Shown piece by piece: positions 16,215 through 24,574 of a stretch of DNA of 64,000 bases (position 1 is its first letter; every line of letters starts with the position of its first letter). The stretch spans positions 62,001 to 126,000 of the forward strand of contig JACRAR010000062.1 of assembly GCA_016234745.1 (NCBI GenBank), in the 5' to 3' direction. A program made the translations under genes and the position numbers. Under the pieces are notes generated by a model that did not search any database, was not told where the DNA came from, and saw only the letters and a program-made list of their open reading frames with translations. This DNA is from Betaproteobacteria bacterium. Its GTDB lineage: Bacteria > Pseudomonadota > Gammaproteobacteria > Burkholderiales > Rhodocyclaceae.

Positions 16215-17837
16215 ATGATCAAGAATCCTAAAGCACATGAAGACCGGTTTGCCCATGACAACTTGCCGCCCCCCGAACTTTGGCCGGAACTGCGTTTTGA
16301 CCTGCCGGAACTGAATTATCCCGGGCGGCTCAATTGCGCCGTCGAGTTACTCGACAGGATGGTCGACAAGGGCTACGGCGAGCGCATTGCTTTGCGCACC
16401 CCCGATGGCAAATGCACTTATCGCCAGTTGCTGACGCGCGCCAACCAGATTGCTCATGTGCTGCGTGACGATTGGGGGCTCATTCCCGGCAACCGGGTGC
16501 TGTTGCGCGGCCCCAACAACCCGATGATGGCGGCTTGCTGGTTGGCCGTGATCAAGGCCGGCTGCATTGCTGTCGCCACCATGCCGCTGCTGCGTGCCAA
16601 AGAGTTGCAGCAGGTGATCGACAAAGCCCGGGTTGGCGCCGCGCTCTGTGATGTGCGGCTCATGGAAGAACTCGAAATTGCGCAAAAAATCTGCCCCACC
16701 TTGAAGCAGGTGCTTTGCTTCAATCAGGGAGGAGCCGGTTCGCTGGAAGGATTGCTGGAAAACAAGCCGGCAGATTTTGAAAACGTGGAAACCGCCATCG
16801 ACGATGTGGCCCTGATCGCCTTTACTTCCGGGACGACCGGCCAACCCAAGGGTACCATGCATTTTCACCGCGACGTGATGGCGATGTGCGATTGCTTCCC
16901 GCGGTCGATACTCAAGCCTGATGCGAATGACATTTTTTGCGGCACGCCGCCGATTGCGTTTACCTTTGGTCTGGGCGGCATGCTTTGTTTTCCGTTGCGC
17001 TATGGTGCTTCCACTGTGCTCGTGGAAAAACTGATGCCCGATACTCTGCTGCAAACCATTCAGGACCACAAGGCAACCATCTGCTTTACCGCACCCACCT
17101 TCTGGCGGCAGATGGCCGCTTTGGCGCATAAATACGATATCTCCAGCCTGAAAAAATGCGTGTCAGCCGGCGAGGCGCTGCCTGATGCGACGCGACAACT
17201 CTGGAAACAGGCGACCGGCATCGAGATCATCGACGGCATCGGCGCCACAGAGATGATTCATATCTTTATTTCGCATAGCCCCGAGAAGGTCCGGCGCGGT
17301 GCGACGGGCTATGCCATCCCGGGTTATCAGGCCTGCGTGGTGGACGAATCCGGCAAGGCGTTGCCGCCCGGCGAAGTGGGCCATCTGGCGGTCAAGGGAC
17401 CGACCGGATGCCGTTATTTATCTGACGAGCGGCAAAAAAATTATGTCAGCAATGGCTGGAATATCACGGGCGATGCCTACAAAATGGATGCAGACGGGTA
17501 TTTCTTCTACCAGGCGCGCACCGATGACATGATCATTTCTGCGGGATACAACATTGCCGGCCCGGAGGTGGAGGACGCTTTGCTCAAGCACCCTGCGGTG
17601 GCCGAGTGCGGCGTAGTCGGTGTTGCGGACGAAGAACGTGGCCAGATCGTCAAGGCGTTCGTGCTTTTGCGTCCCGGCTATGCTCCTGAGGATGGCCTGG
17701 TCAAAGAACTGCAGGACTTCGTCAAGAACAGCATCGCACCCTACAAGTATCCGCGCAGCATCGAATTCGTGACAGTCTTGCCGCGCACGGAAACTGGCAA
17801 GTTGCAGCGCTTCAGATTGCGCGAGCAAAAATCCTGA
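16215..17837 (+). CDS. abmG: 2-aminobenzoate-CoA ligase-like enzyme (ANL superfamily)
   Basis: 540 residues from the ATG at 16215, chosen because AGGAG (16203-16207) sits 7 bp upstream; a GTG two codons earlier is possible. The N-terminus AHEDRFAHDNLPPPELWPE and the phrase GNRVLLRGPNNPMMAACWLAVIKAG are characteristic of the 2-aminobenzoate-CoA ligase group. The adenylation loop FTSGTTGQPKGTMH is at about 203-216, with FTAPTFWRQM, CVSAGEALP, DGIGATEMIHIFISH, RTDDMIISAGYNIAGPEVE and the C-terminal PRTETGKLQRFRLRE. It would activate anthranilate with ATP and CoA. The flavin monooxygenase/reductase that processes 2-aminobenzoyl-CoA is not in the window. The following RidA gene fits enamine/imine chemistry of an aminated substrate. 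Confidence 0.78.
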   Translation: MIKNPKAHEDRFAHDNLPPPELWPELRFDLPELNYPGRLNCAVELLDRMVDKGYGERIALRTPDGKCTYRQLLTRANQIAHVLRDDWGLIPGNRVLLRGPNNPMMAACWLAVIKAGCIAVATMPLLRAKELQQVIDKARVGAALCDVRLMEELEIAQKICPTLKQVLCFNQGGAGSLEGLLENKPADFENVETAIDDVALIAFTSGTTGQPKGTMHFHRDVMAMCDCFPRSILKPDANDIFCGTPPIAFTFGLGGMLCFPLRYGASTVLVEKLMPDTLLQTIQDHKATICFTAPTFWRQMAALAHKYDISSLKKCVSAGEALPDATRQLWKQATGIEIIDGIGATEMIHIFISHSPEKVRRGATGYAIPGYQACVVDESGKALPPGEVGHLAVKGPTGCRYLSDERQKNYVSNGWNITGDAYKMDADGYFFYQARTDDMIISAGYNIAGPEVEDALLKHPAVAECGVVGVADEERGQIVKAFVLLRPGYAPEDGLVKELQDFVKNSIAPYKYPRSIEFVTVLPRTETGKLQRFRLREQKS

Positions 17838-17915
17838 GGTCTGGGCAGTTTTTCACCCGCGGCGACCGACATCGGGCAACAATTTTTTACCTTACTTTCC
17901 AAGGAGTATCAATAA

Positions 17916-18308
17916 ATGCAATTTCTACAACCACCGGGTTGGGCGCGTCCCAAGGGTTATTCGAATGGCATCGTGTGCAAGGGGCGCATGGTTTTCGTTG
18001 CGGGCCAGGTTGGCTGGGATGAGCAGGAAAAATTCCAGACCGACGACCTGGTTGGCCAGGTGCGTCAATCCCTCACCAACATCGTCGGGATACTGGCCCA
18101 AGCCGGCGCCAAGCCTGCGGATATCGTGCGCATGAACTGGTATCTGGCCGATCAGAAGGAATACAACGCGCGTCTGGCGGAAATCGGTGAAGTTTATCGT
18201 ACCATCATCGGCAAGCATTTTCCCGCCATGACCGCTTTGCAAGTGGCCGGTTTCGTCGAGCATGGCGCCAAGATCGAAATAGAAGTCACGGCCATGTTGC
18301 CGGACTAA
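17916..18308 (+). CDS. RidA/YjgF family protein (enamine/imine deaminase-like)
   Basis: 130 residues, typical length for the RidA trimer. Features are NGIVCKGRMVFVAGQVGWDEQ near the N-terminus, the central block VRQSLTNIVGILAQAGAKPADIVRMNWYL and the C-terminal FPAMTALQVAGFVEHGAKIEIEVTAML. The Arg that normally binds the carboxylate of 2-aminoacrylate in archetypal RidA (in the RxxxxV block) is not obvious; LQVAGF replaces it, so this is probably one of the pathway-specific RidA subgroups. It follows the 2-aminobenzoate-CoA-ligase-like gene by 78 bp, with its own AAGGAG site, and is closed by a terminator. A role in deaminating an intermediate of aminobenzoate breakdown is inferred. Confidence 0.85.
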   Translation: MQFLQPPGWARPKGYSNGIVCKGRMVFVAGQVGWDEQEKFQTDDLVGQVRQSLTNIVGILAQAGAKPADIVRMNWYLADQKEYNARLAEIGEVYRTIIGKHFPAMTALQVAGFVEHGAKIEIEVTAMLPD

Positions 18309-18342
18309 CAGCGCCTAACGTAAGCTTCTCCTCTCCGCCATA

Positions 18343-18374
18343 GACTGCGGCCTAAAGGGTCGCAGTCGTATTTT
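18343..18374 (+). terminator. Rho-independent terminator after the RidA gene
   Basis: GACTGCG (18343-18349) pairs with CGCAGTC (18361-18367) across an 11-nt loop and is followed by GTATTTT. It lies 35 bp after the RidA stop and probably ends the aryl-CoA-ligase transcript. Confidence 0.65.
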
Positions 18375-18389
18375 CGCCAAGCTCAGAAA

Positions 18390-18429
18390 CTGCCGAATAC
18401 CGGTAAACCGGTATTCCAAAATACGGCAG
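18390..18429. repeat. Nested inverted repeat upstream of the PAS-domain gene
   Basis: The core AATACCGGT (18396-18404), AA, ACCGGTATT (18407-18415) is a perfect 9-bp inverted repeat with only 2 bp between the arms. It is flanked by CTGCCG (18390-18395) and CGGCAG (18424-18429). The short spacer suggests a dimeric protein-binding site more than a stable RNA hairpin. No binding protein can be named. Confidence 0.45.
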
Positions 18430-18520
18430 TCTGAGTATATCCATGCCTGGCGCCGCCGAATATAGTGGCTCCGGTTTTCATCTCTATCGTCTTGTGACGA
18501 TTTGGGTTTGGGTGGATGTC

Positions 18521-18931
18521 ATGGCAAGTGAAAATCTCAACTCTGCTTCGCTACCGACAACGGATCGCATGGCCACTTATGGAGATCATGGGGCAGCCAA
18601 GGAAGGCGATTGCGGAACTCTGATCCTGGATGAACTGGGAAATATCCTCAGTTGCGGCATCGCTGCCGGAAAACTGTTTGGCGGAAATCTTTCCGATCAT
18701 ATGGGCAAGCCGATATCAACCCTGATTCCCGGTTTCTCATTGCACAACACATCACAAAGCTACAACGCCAGATATTTCGCCCATCTATGCACAGACGGCG
18801 GTTGGCGGAAATTCGATGCCATTGATGTCCTGGGACACGAGTTCCCAATCGAAATCAACCTGTCCTTGGTGGAGTCAAAAGCCCAAGGGGTATTTTTGCT
18901 AAACGTTCGGCGTCAAAAAATGGGGCAATAA
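18521..18931 (+). CDS. Small PAS-domain-like protein
   Basis: 136 residues from the ATG at 18521, preferred because GGTGGA precedes it; the frame is open to an upstream ATG at 18443 without a ribosome site. The sequence GTLILDELGNILSCGIAAGKLFGGN, followed by GKPISTLIPGF and a C-terminal FDAIDVLGHEFPIEINLSLVES...FLLNVRR, has the order of a single PAS domain. No output domain is attached. It may act as a stand-alone sensor for the nearby kinase at 19285, which is a guess from position. Confidence 0.65.
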   Translation: MASENLNSASLPTTDRMATYGDHGAAKEGDCGTLILDELGNILSCGIAAGKLFGGNLSDHMGKPISTLIPGFSLHNTSQSYNARYFAHLCTDGGWRKFDAIDVLGHEFPIEINLSLVESKAQGVFLLNVRRQKMGQ

Positions 18932-18975
18932 CGACGCGCCGATGATATGGAATCAATCAAGAGAGGAGCAATATC

Positions 18976-19179
18976 ATGCTAGCGCAAAAAGAGTTACTCA
19001 AGCTTGCCAGAAAATTTCAGGTTTCCGCCAGTGGTTTGTCCAAGTTGGAATTGATCAGAAAGCTGCAGCTGGCGGAAGGCAACTTTGACTGCTATGCCAG
19101 AGCCTCCGGCGGCACTTGCGATCAGCCGGCATGTCTGTGGCGTGAGGACTGCTTGCAGGACTCGCTTGCTTGCGCTTGA
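18976..19179 (+). CDS. Small SAP-domain protein with Cys-rich tail
   Basis: 67 residues with a strong GAGAGGAG ribosome site. The first half (ELLKLARKFQVSASGLSKLELIRKLQLAEG) is a SAP/Rho-N-like helix-extended-helix motif, which in other proteins binds nucleic acid. The second half, NFDCYARASGGTCDQPACLWREDCL, has four regularly spaced Cys, a pattern I recall from similar short proteins in other Proteobacteria. The Cys could hold zinc or be redox active. Function unknown. Confidence 0.72.
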   Translation: MLAQKELLKLARKFQVSASGLSKLELIRKLQLAEGNFDCYARASGGTCDQPACLWREDCLQDSLACA

Positions 19180-19284
19180 ATTTCCTGTGCGGCCTGGAAT
19201 TCGGCGAACCCGAGCCTTTGGCCAGCTTCGGAGATTAGCTGCATATTGTCTGGGAAGTAAGTTGCCCGGGCGTAAAATGAGCAA

Positions 19285-21387
19285 ATGCCGTCCCGCCCCA
19301 TTCCTTTTATTTCTTCGGAAAGGACAACGCAGGCGCTATTCGTTGTCTGGCTGGTCATCGCAGCTTTCATCGGCTATCTGATTGTCAGCCTGGTCAGTTC
19401 GCGCCAACATGCCGAGCTCCGCGTTCGGGATCAGGCGCGGACCTATGCCCGTTTGGTTGACGAGCATGCCTCCGCTACCTTTGATCGTGCCAACATTGCC
19501 TTGCTGGCGGTAGCCGACCAGTTGCATCCTCAGGATCTGTCGCTTGCCAAACCGCTTTCGGAAACCCGCCGCCAGGCCATCGAAAAGTTGTTGAGGACCC
19601 AGTTGCAGCGAACTGAAGGCATTGTGGGAATGCCTTTGGCGAATGCCCATGGCGATGTCATCGCCGATGCGCTGGACGTACCCGCCGGGACCAATCTGAG
19701 CGATCGGCAATATTTTCAGACCCTGAGTCGCAGTCCGCGCACGAGCCCATTGATTTCTCCTGCCATATTGGGGCGCGTATCACACAAATGGGGCGTCATC
19801 CTGGGGCGGCGCATCAATTCCGCCGATGGCAGTTTTAGTGGAATGATCAGCGCCAATCTGGGTCTGGATGAGAACTTTACCTACTTCTATTCAACCCTCT
19901 CGCTGGGCAAGAATGGTGCAGTGTCGTTGCGCGATCCGGAAGATCGCCTGCTGATGCGTTATCCCGTAGTCGAGCAAATGCTGGGCAAGCAGATTGCTTC
20001 CAGCGGCCCGATCAAGGAACGACTGCAAGCTGGCGATGCTGAAGGCTTGATCGTGATTGCCTCCGCCATCGATAAAATCGAGCGCGTGTTTGCGTTCCGC
20101 CGCTTGAAGAAATATCCGGTCTATGCGGCGGTAGGTCTGTCCCTGGATGAAGCCCTGGTCAGCTGGCGGCACGACCGCGATGCGGTTGTGCTGGGAGCGA
20201 TGCTGGTGATTCTTGCGGGTATTTTTATCACGATTGCTTTACGCCGCCAGAGCGAGGCCGAAAAAAAACTCGAGGCTCTTGGCATCGTGGTGGAGTCGTC
20301 CCAGGATGCAATCACGACGGCAAACATGGACGGCGTGATTACCAGCTGGAATGCAGGGGCTGAGCGTCTGTATGGCTATACCGCCGAGGAAATGATCGGC
20401 AAACCGGGCACGCTGATTGTTCCAGCCGACCAGAATGAGGTATATAGCCAATGGCTGGAGAAATGCCGCAACGAACAACCTTTGGCCAATCTCGAGGCAA
20501 CCCGCGTGACCAAGGAGGGCAAGAGAATCGATGTCTCGATGACCATATCTCCGATAAGAGATTCAGCCGGGCGCATCGATTCCTATTCCGTGATTGCGCG
20601 CGACATCACGGAGAGAAAGCAGTTGGAGGCCCAGGTCCAGCAATTCAACATCGATCTTGAGCAGCAAGTCTGGCAGCGCACGGCACAATTACGCACCCTG
20701 TCAAAAAGACTGGCAATGGCGGAGGAGAAAGAAAGACGAAATCTTTCACAGGATTTACATGACGACCTGGGGCAAATTCTTGCCATGGTCAAACTCAAGC
20801 TCACTTCACTGGAGTTGCTTAACGCTGAAGTTTCTCAGGAAACTCTGCAGACACAGTTGAAGGAAATGGAAACATTGGTGGACCAGGCGAATCGTTCGGT
20901 TCGTTCCCTGTCCCTGCAACTTAGCCCTCCCGTGCTGCAACAGTTTGGGCTGGTGCCTGCACTGGAGTGGTTGGCTGATGAGCTGCAGCGGGCTTATGAT
21001 CTGAAAGTCCATGTCAGCGACGATGGGCAACCTAAACCGTTAGGGCATGCCTCCAGCAATACCTTGTTTCGCGCCGTCCGAGAATTGCTGCTGAATGTAC
21101 ATAAACATGCAAGAATTGACAGGGCGGACCTGGATATCTCTGTCGTCGATGACCGGTTGTTGCTCAGCGTGAGTGATCGCGGAGTCGGGTTCGATGTGGC
21201 CAAAGCCGTGACTCCCTCCGCGGCTGGCGGCTATGGGCTATTCAGCGTGCGCGAGCGAATTGGATACATCGGCGGGGAAATGCATATCGACAGCAACCCG
21301 GGTGACGGAACCGTGGTGGTGCTGTCACTACCGCTGGAACGCCGAAAAAAATGGAGAGTGGATAATGATACGACTGCTTCTGGTTGA
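19285..21387 (+). CDS. Membrane sensor histidine kinase: periplasmic Cache-like domain, PAS, HisKA_3, HATPase
   Basis: 700 residues. A membrane helix at about 16-38 (ALFVVWLVIAAFIGYLIVSL) and a second at about 300-318 enclose a periplasmic region resembling double-Cache domains (DRANIALLAVADQL, NLSDRQYFQTLSRSP, GVILGRRINSADGSFSGMISAN). A PAS domain follows (SSQDAITTANMDGVITSWNAGAERLYGYTAEEMIG) and ends in SVIARDITERK. The NarL-type kinase core has ERRNLSQDLHDDLGQ with His492, N-box FRAVRELLLNVHKHA, DRGVGFD and GYGLFSVRERIG. The stop overlaps the next gene by 23 bp, so kinase and regulator are a pair. The ligand is unknown. Confidence 0.9.
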   Translation: MPSRPIPFISSERTTQALFVVWLVIAAFIGYLIVSLVSSRQHAELRVRDQARTYARLVDEHASATFDRANIALLAVADQLHPQDLSLAKPLSETRRQAIEKLLRTQLQRTEGIVGMPLANAHGDVIADALDVPAGTNLSDRQYFQTLSRSPRTSPLISPAILGRVSHKWGVILGRRINSADGSFSGMISANLGLDENFTYFYSTLSLGKNGAVSLRDPEDRLLMRYPVVEQMLGKQIASSGPIKERLQAGDAEGLIVIASAIDKIERVFAFRRLKKYPVYAAVGLSLDEALVSWRHDRDAVVLGAMLVILAGIFITIALRRQSEAEKKLEALGIVVESSQDAITTANMDGVITSWNAGAERLYGYTAEEMIGKPGTLIVPADQNEVYSQWLEKCRNEQPLANLEATRVTKEGKRIDVSMTISPIRDSAGRIDSYSVIARDITERKQLEAQVQQFNIDLEQQVWQRTAQLRTLSKRLAMAEEKERRNLSQDLHDDLGQILAMVKLKLTSLELLNAEVSQETLQTQLKEMETLVDQANRSVRSLSLQLSPPVLQQFGLVPALEWLADELQRAYDLKVHVSDDGQPKPLGHASSNTLFRAVRELLLNVHKHARIDRADLDISVVDDRLLLSVSDRGVGFDVAKAVTPSAAGGYGLFSVRERIGYIGGEMHIDSNPGDGTVVVLSLPLERRKKWRVDNDTTASG

Positions 21388-21985
21388 TGACCACAAGATT
21401 GTGCGCGAGGCGTTATGTTCGGTGCTGGAGCGCGAAGTGGACATCGCCGTGGTAGGTCAGGCCGGCGATGGGGAGACCGCCCTGGAATTGGTTGCGGAAT
21501 TGATGCCCCAGCTGGTCCTGATGGATATTGCGATGCCGGGCATGGGCGGTATCGAGGCGACGCGACAGATTCTGGCCAAGTATTCCGGCGTCAATGTATT
21601 GGCGCTATCGACTTATTTTGACCGGCGCATCGTGACGCAGATGCTCGAGGCCGGCGCCGGCGGGTTCGTCAACAAGGCGGCGGGGCGTGATGAATTGCTG
21701 CAGGGCATCCACGCGGTGGTGGAGGGCAAGCCCTACTTGTGCCAGGAAATTGCATCGATGCTGGTCAAACCGCAAGGCGGGGCGGAAACTCAGCTGGGAC
21801 GCCGGGAAGTCGAGGTCCTGCAACTCCTCGTTGATGGCAGCACTTCCGCAGAGATCGCCGATCGGCTGCATATCGCCACCAGCACGGTCGAGGTCCATCG
21901 CCGCAACATCATGCGCAAACTGGATTTGCACAGTGTTGCCGAGTTGACCAAATATGCCATTCGCCAGGGGCTGATATCGGCCTGA
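21365..21985 (+). CDS. NarL/FixJ-type response regulator
   Basis: 206 residues from the ATG at 21365; the frame is open upstream, but a receiver domain begins exactly here (MIRLLLVDDHKIVREAL). Asp54 in LVLMDIAMPGMGG is the phosphoacceptor. The C-terminal LuxR-type HTH reads LGRREVEVLQLLVDGSTSAEIADRLHIATSTVEVHRRNIMRKL. It overlaps the kinase gene by 23 bp, which indicates translational coupling and a cognate pair. Target genes are unknown; nearest candidates are the PAS/SAP genes upstream and the iorAB/benzoyl-CoA genes downstream. Confidence 0.92.
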   Translation: MIRLLLVDDHKIVREALCSVLEREVDIAVVGQAGDGETALELVAELMPQLVLMDIAMPGMGGIEATRQILAKYSGVNVLALSTYFDRRIVTQMLEAGAGGFVNKAAGRDELLQGIHAVVEGKPYLCQEIASMLVKPQGGAETQLGRREVEVLQLLVDGSTSAEIADRLHIATSTVEVHRRNIMRKLDLHSVAELTKYAIRQGLISA

Positions 21986-21995
21986 ACCGGGTTTC

Positions 21996-24437
21996 TCAGC
22001 TTGGGGATTTCAGCGTGGCGAGCATTTCCGCGGTGTCGACATCTGTGAAAATGGCTTCAGACGCCAAGTCCAAGCGGGTGATCTGGTCGGCATGCCGGTC
22101 CAGCAACTGACGGGCGCCTTGGTCTCCCTGGATGGCGCAAATTTCGCTGAAGAAACTTCGCGGCCAAAGTACCGGATTGCCCCGTTTGCCATTCGATGTG
22201 GGTACGATGATGCCTGGACGAGCCGAAAATTCTTCGATCAAGGCATCGATATGTACGGCATGGATCAGTGGCATGTCGGCAAGCAGGATCACTGCGCCAT
22301 CGACATCTGCCGGCAAGGATTCGATGCCGTGGCGCAACGAGGATGCCATCCCGTCCGCATAATCCGGGTTGTGAATCAGCCTGACGTTTCTTGCAGCGAC
22401 AGTCGCTGTCACCCGATCTGCCGCGTGGCCCGTAACAACGGTGACCGACGTGGAAAGTGAAGCCAACGCCGCATTAACGGCGCGCAGCACAAGAGGGATG
22501 CCATCGAGCGTCTCGAGCAGTTTGTTCCTGTCGGGCATGCGGCTGGAACGGCCGGCGGCCAGCACCAGCGCGGCAATGCGGGGCTTGTTCGGGTCGGGTG
22601 GTGGCAGTGGCGGCAGCAATTTCTCGGTCTCCTGAGCTTCGCCCTCTTCGGGTGCGCTGCGGATCAACCCGCCCACGCCCATTGCCGCGATGTCGTCTGC
22701 ATTCAGCGGCAGCCTGGCCAGCAAGCGCCGTAGAACCCAGTCCAGGCCGTTGAGTCGTTGCGAGCGGGCACAGCCCGGCAGAACGATGACTGGCACGTCG
22801 CCAATATGGGCAAGTGCCAGCATGTTGCCCGGCTCGACCGGCATGCCCATACGCTCGATACGACCGCCGGCGGCAACGATCGCGGCCGGTGCCACGTCGC
22901 CCCTATCCTTGGTCATCGTCGCGCAGAACATCAGAATCAGGTTGCAGCCTGCGGCCAGGGACTGGCGCAGTGCGTCTTCAAGGAGGGCAACGCGGTGCGG
23001 GCAGCGCACTGCAAAGGCAAGCCGGCTGCCGAGAGTTTCCAATCTCTGCCGGGTTGAAGCCGTGACGTGTGCGAATGCGTTTTCCTTCATGCCGGGCAGA
23101 TCGCTCAAAATCAGCGCGACGCGGTGCGGCATAAGCTCGGCCACAACAAGCGGCGGGGTACTGATGGTGGCACGGCAGGCATCGATAAGCCGGCGGTTCA
23201 CGCCCAGAGGAATGATTTTTACCGTGGTGATGACTTGCCCCTTGCGCACCACGCTCCAGGGGGGCAGGGTGCCTACCGTGATGGTTTCGTCAATCCGATT
23301 GACCCGTGCGATGCAGTCCGCATCGACAACGACGACACCTCGGGTGCCAGCATGGAGGTTGCAGCGGCCGGTATAGGGTTTGCGTGGCGCTGCATTGTTT
23401 CCGGCCAGCAATGCCGCTACGCTGGCGGCTGCGTCGTCCTCGGATAACTCATCGGGCTGCAGGCGCGCGCCGGTGACGCTGGCTATGCCGGCAAGCTTCA
23501 GTTCCTCAACGTCATCTGCCGTGAGCACATGGCCTTTCTTCAGCTTGTGCTCGCCCAACATCAGGCTATGGGCGAGCGTCACGCCCAGTGCGGTGTCGCT
23601 GGGGAATTCACCGAAAGATATCTTGTCGCGGGAAGTCAAACTGATTTGACGCCGGTCACTTTTCGCAAGTCGTTGTCCGATGCCGCTGCAGCGAGCGTGC
23701 TCGTCGACCTTGTCGAGCAACTCAGCGATGCCTTCGCCGCTGGTGGCGACCGTGCGCATTACGGGTACCTGCCAGCCGTTGGCTGCCGGGTGCCGCAGTT
23801 CGCGCATCACCTGCAGGTCGAGCTGGGTTCTTTGCGCGAGGGGCAGGTCGCCCTTGTTGACTACCAGGATGTCGGCGATTTCGAGTATGCCGGCCTTGAT
23901 CGCCTGAATTTCGTCGCCCAGGCCGGGCGGACAGACGACGATGCGCGTATCGGCATACCGGCTGATCTCTACCTCGGACTGGCCGGTCCCGACGGTCTCG
24001 ACAATCACCGTGTCGTACCCTGCCGCATCAAAGAGATCGATGATTTTCCCGGTGGTGCGTGACAGCCCGCCAAGGTGGCCGCGCGACGATACGGAGCGAA
24101 TGAAAATGGCATCATTTGCACCATGGTCCGCCATTCTTACCCGGTCACCGAGAATCGCGCCGCCGCTGATCGGACTGGAAGGATCGACGGCTACCACGGC
24201 AATGCGCCGACCGCGCCGCAGCAACTCCTGGAGCAGCACGTTGATCAGGGTCGATTTGCCTGCGCCGGGTGCGCCCGTGATGCCTATTACATGGGCATGG
24301 CCGCAATGCGCCAGTAATTGCGAGTGAAGTTCGGCAGCGCCCGAACGATTATTTTCGATGAGGCTGATGCCCCGCGCCAAGGCCAGACGATTGCGTTCAA
24401 GGACAGCGGAAAGGTCCCAAGATGAGTGTGGTTTCAT
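21996..24437 (-). CDS. Triple fusion: MeaB/ArgK-type GTPase + molybdopterin-binding domain + MocA/MobA-like nucleotidyltransferase
   Basis: 813 residues in one uninterrupted frame. Residues 1 to about 265 are a MeaB-like G3E GTPase: Walker A GAPGAGKST (55-63), VDPSSPISGGAILGDRVRM, ETVGTGQSE (148-155) and the guanine-specificity motif NKGD (194-197). Residues about 270-595 match molybdopterin-binding proteins of the MoeA/MoCF type (LKKGHVLTADDVEELKLAG, GVVVVDADCIARVNRIDETIT, ATMTKDRGDVAPAAI). A Pro-rich linker (608-619) leads to a MobA/MocA-type NTP transferase (LAAGRSSRMPDRNKLL at 626-641, ILLADMPLI). The last two domains are known together as a roughly 530-residue protein; the MeaB attachment is unusual to me. 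A role in making or loading molybdopterin-cytidine-dinucleotide-type cofactor is inferred. The gene is divergent from iorAB. Confidence 0.85.
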   Translation of the reverse strand: MKPHSSWDLSAVLERNRLALARGISLIENNRSGAAELHSQLLAHCGHAHVIGITGAPGAGKSTLINVLLQELLRRGRRIAVVAVDPSSPISGGAILGDRVRMADHGANDAIFIRSVSSRGHLGGLSRTTGKIIDLFDAAGYDTVIVETVGTGQSEVEISRYADTRIVVCPPGLGDEIQAIKAGILEIADILVVNKGDLPLAQRTQLDLQVMRELRHPAANGWQVPVMRTVATSGEGIAELLDKVDEHARCSGIGQRLAKSDRRQISLTSRDKISFGEFPSDTALGVTLAHSLMLGEHKLKKGHVLTADDVEELKLAGIASVTGARLQPDELSEDDAAASVAALLAGNNAAPRKPYTGRCNLHAGTRGVVVVDADCIARVNRIDETITVGTLPPWSVVRKGQVITTVKIIPLGVNRRLIDACRATISTPPLVVAELMPHRVALILSDLPGMKENAFAHVTASTRQRLETLGSRLAFAVRCPHRVALLEDALRQSLAAGCNLILMFCATMTKDRGDVAPAAIVAAGGRIERMGMPVEPGNMLALAHIGDVPVIVLPGCARSQRLNGLDWVLRRLLARLPLNADDIAAMGVGGLIRSAPEEGEAQETEKLLPPLPPPDPNKPRIAALVLAAGRSSRMPDRNKLLETLDGIPLVLRAVNAALASLSTSVTVVTGHAADRVTATVAARNVRLIHNPDYADGMASSLRHGIESLPADVDGAVILLADMPLIHAVHIDALIEEFSARPGIIVPTSNGKRGNPVLWPRSFFSEICAIQGDQGARQLLDRHADQITRLDLASEAIFTDVDTAEMLATLKSPS

Positions 24438-24574
24438 GCCTTCTATTGTGCCTGTTTTCAGTCACTGTTGCTCAATCCGATCTGGCATAATCCAAGCTCT
24501 GGACGCGGTTCGCAATACCTATCGCCCGCTGCAATTCTGGCTGAGCGCCTGCAAAAAACGAGCAACCGGAAAAC

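Noticed and set aside
18390-18429. The inverted repeat read as a rho-independent terminator
   Set aside because: The loop is only 2 nt and no T-run follows; the real terminator is at 18343-18374.
24468-24491. A sigma-70 promoter for iorAB (TTGCTC and CATAAT)
   Set aside because: The spacer is only 12 bp; an extended -10 TGGCATAAT is possible but too weak to list as a feature.
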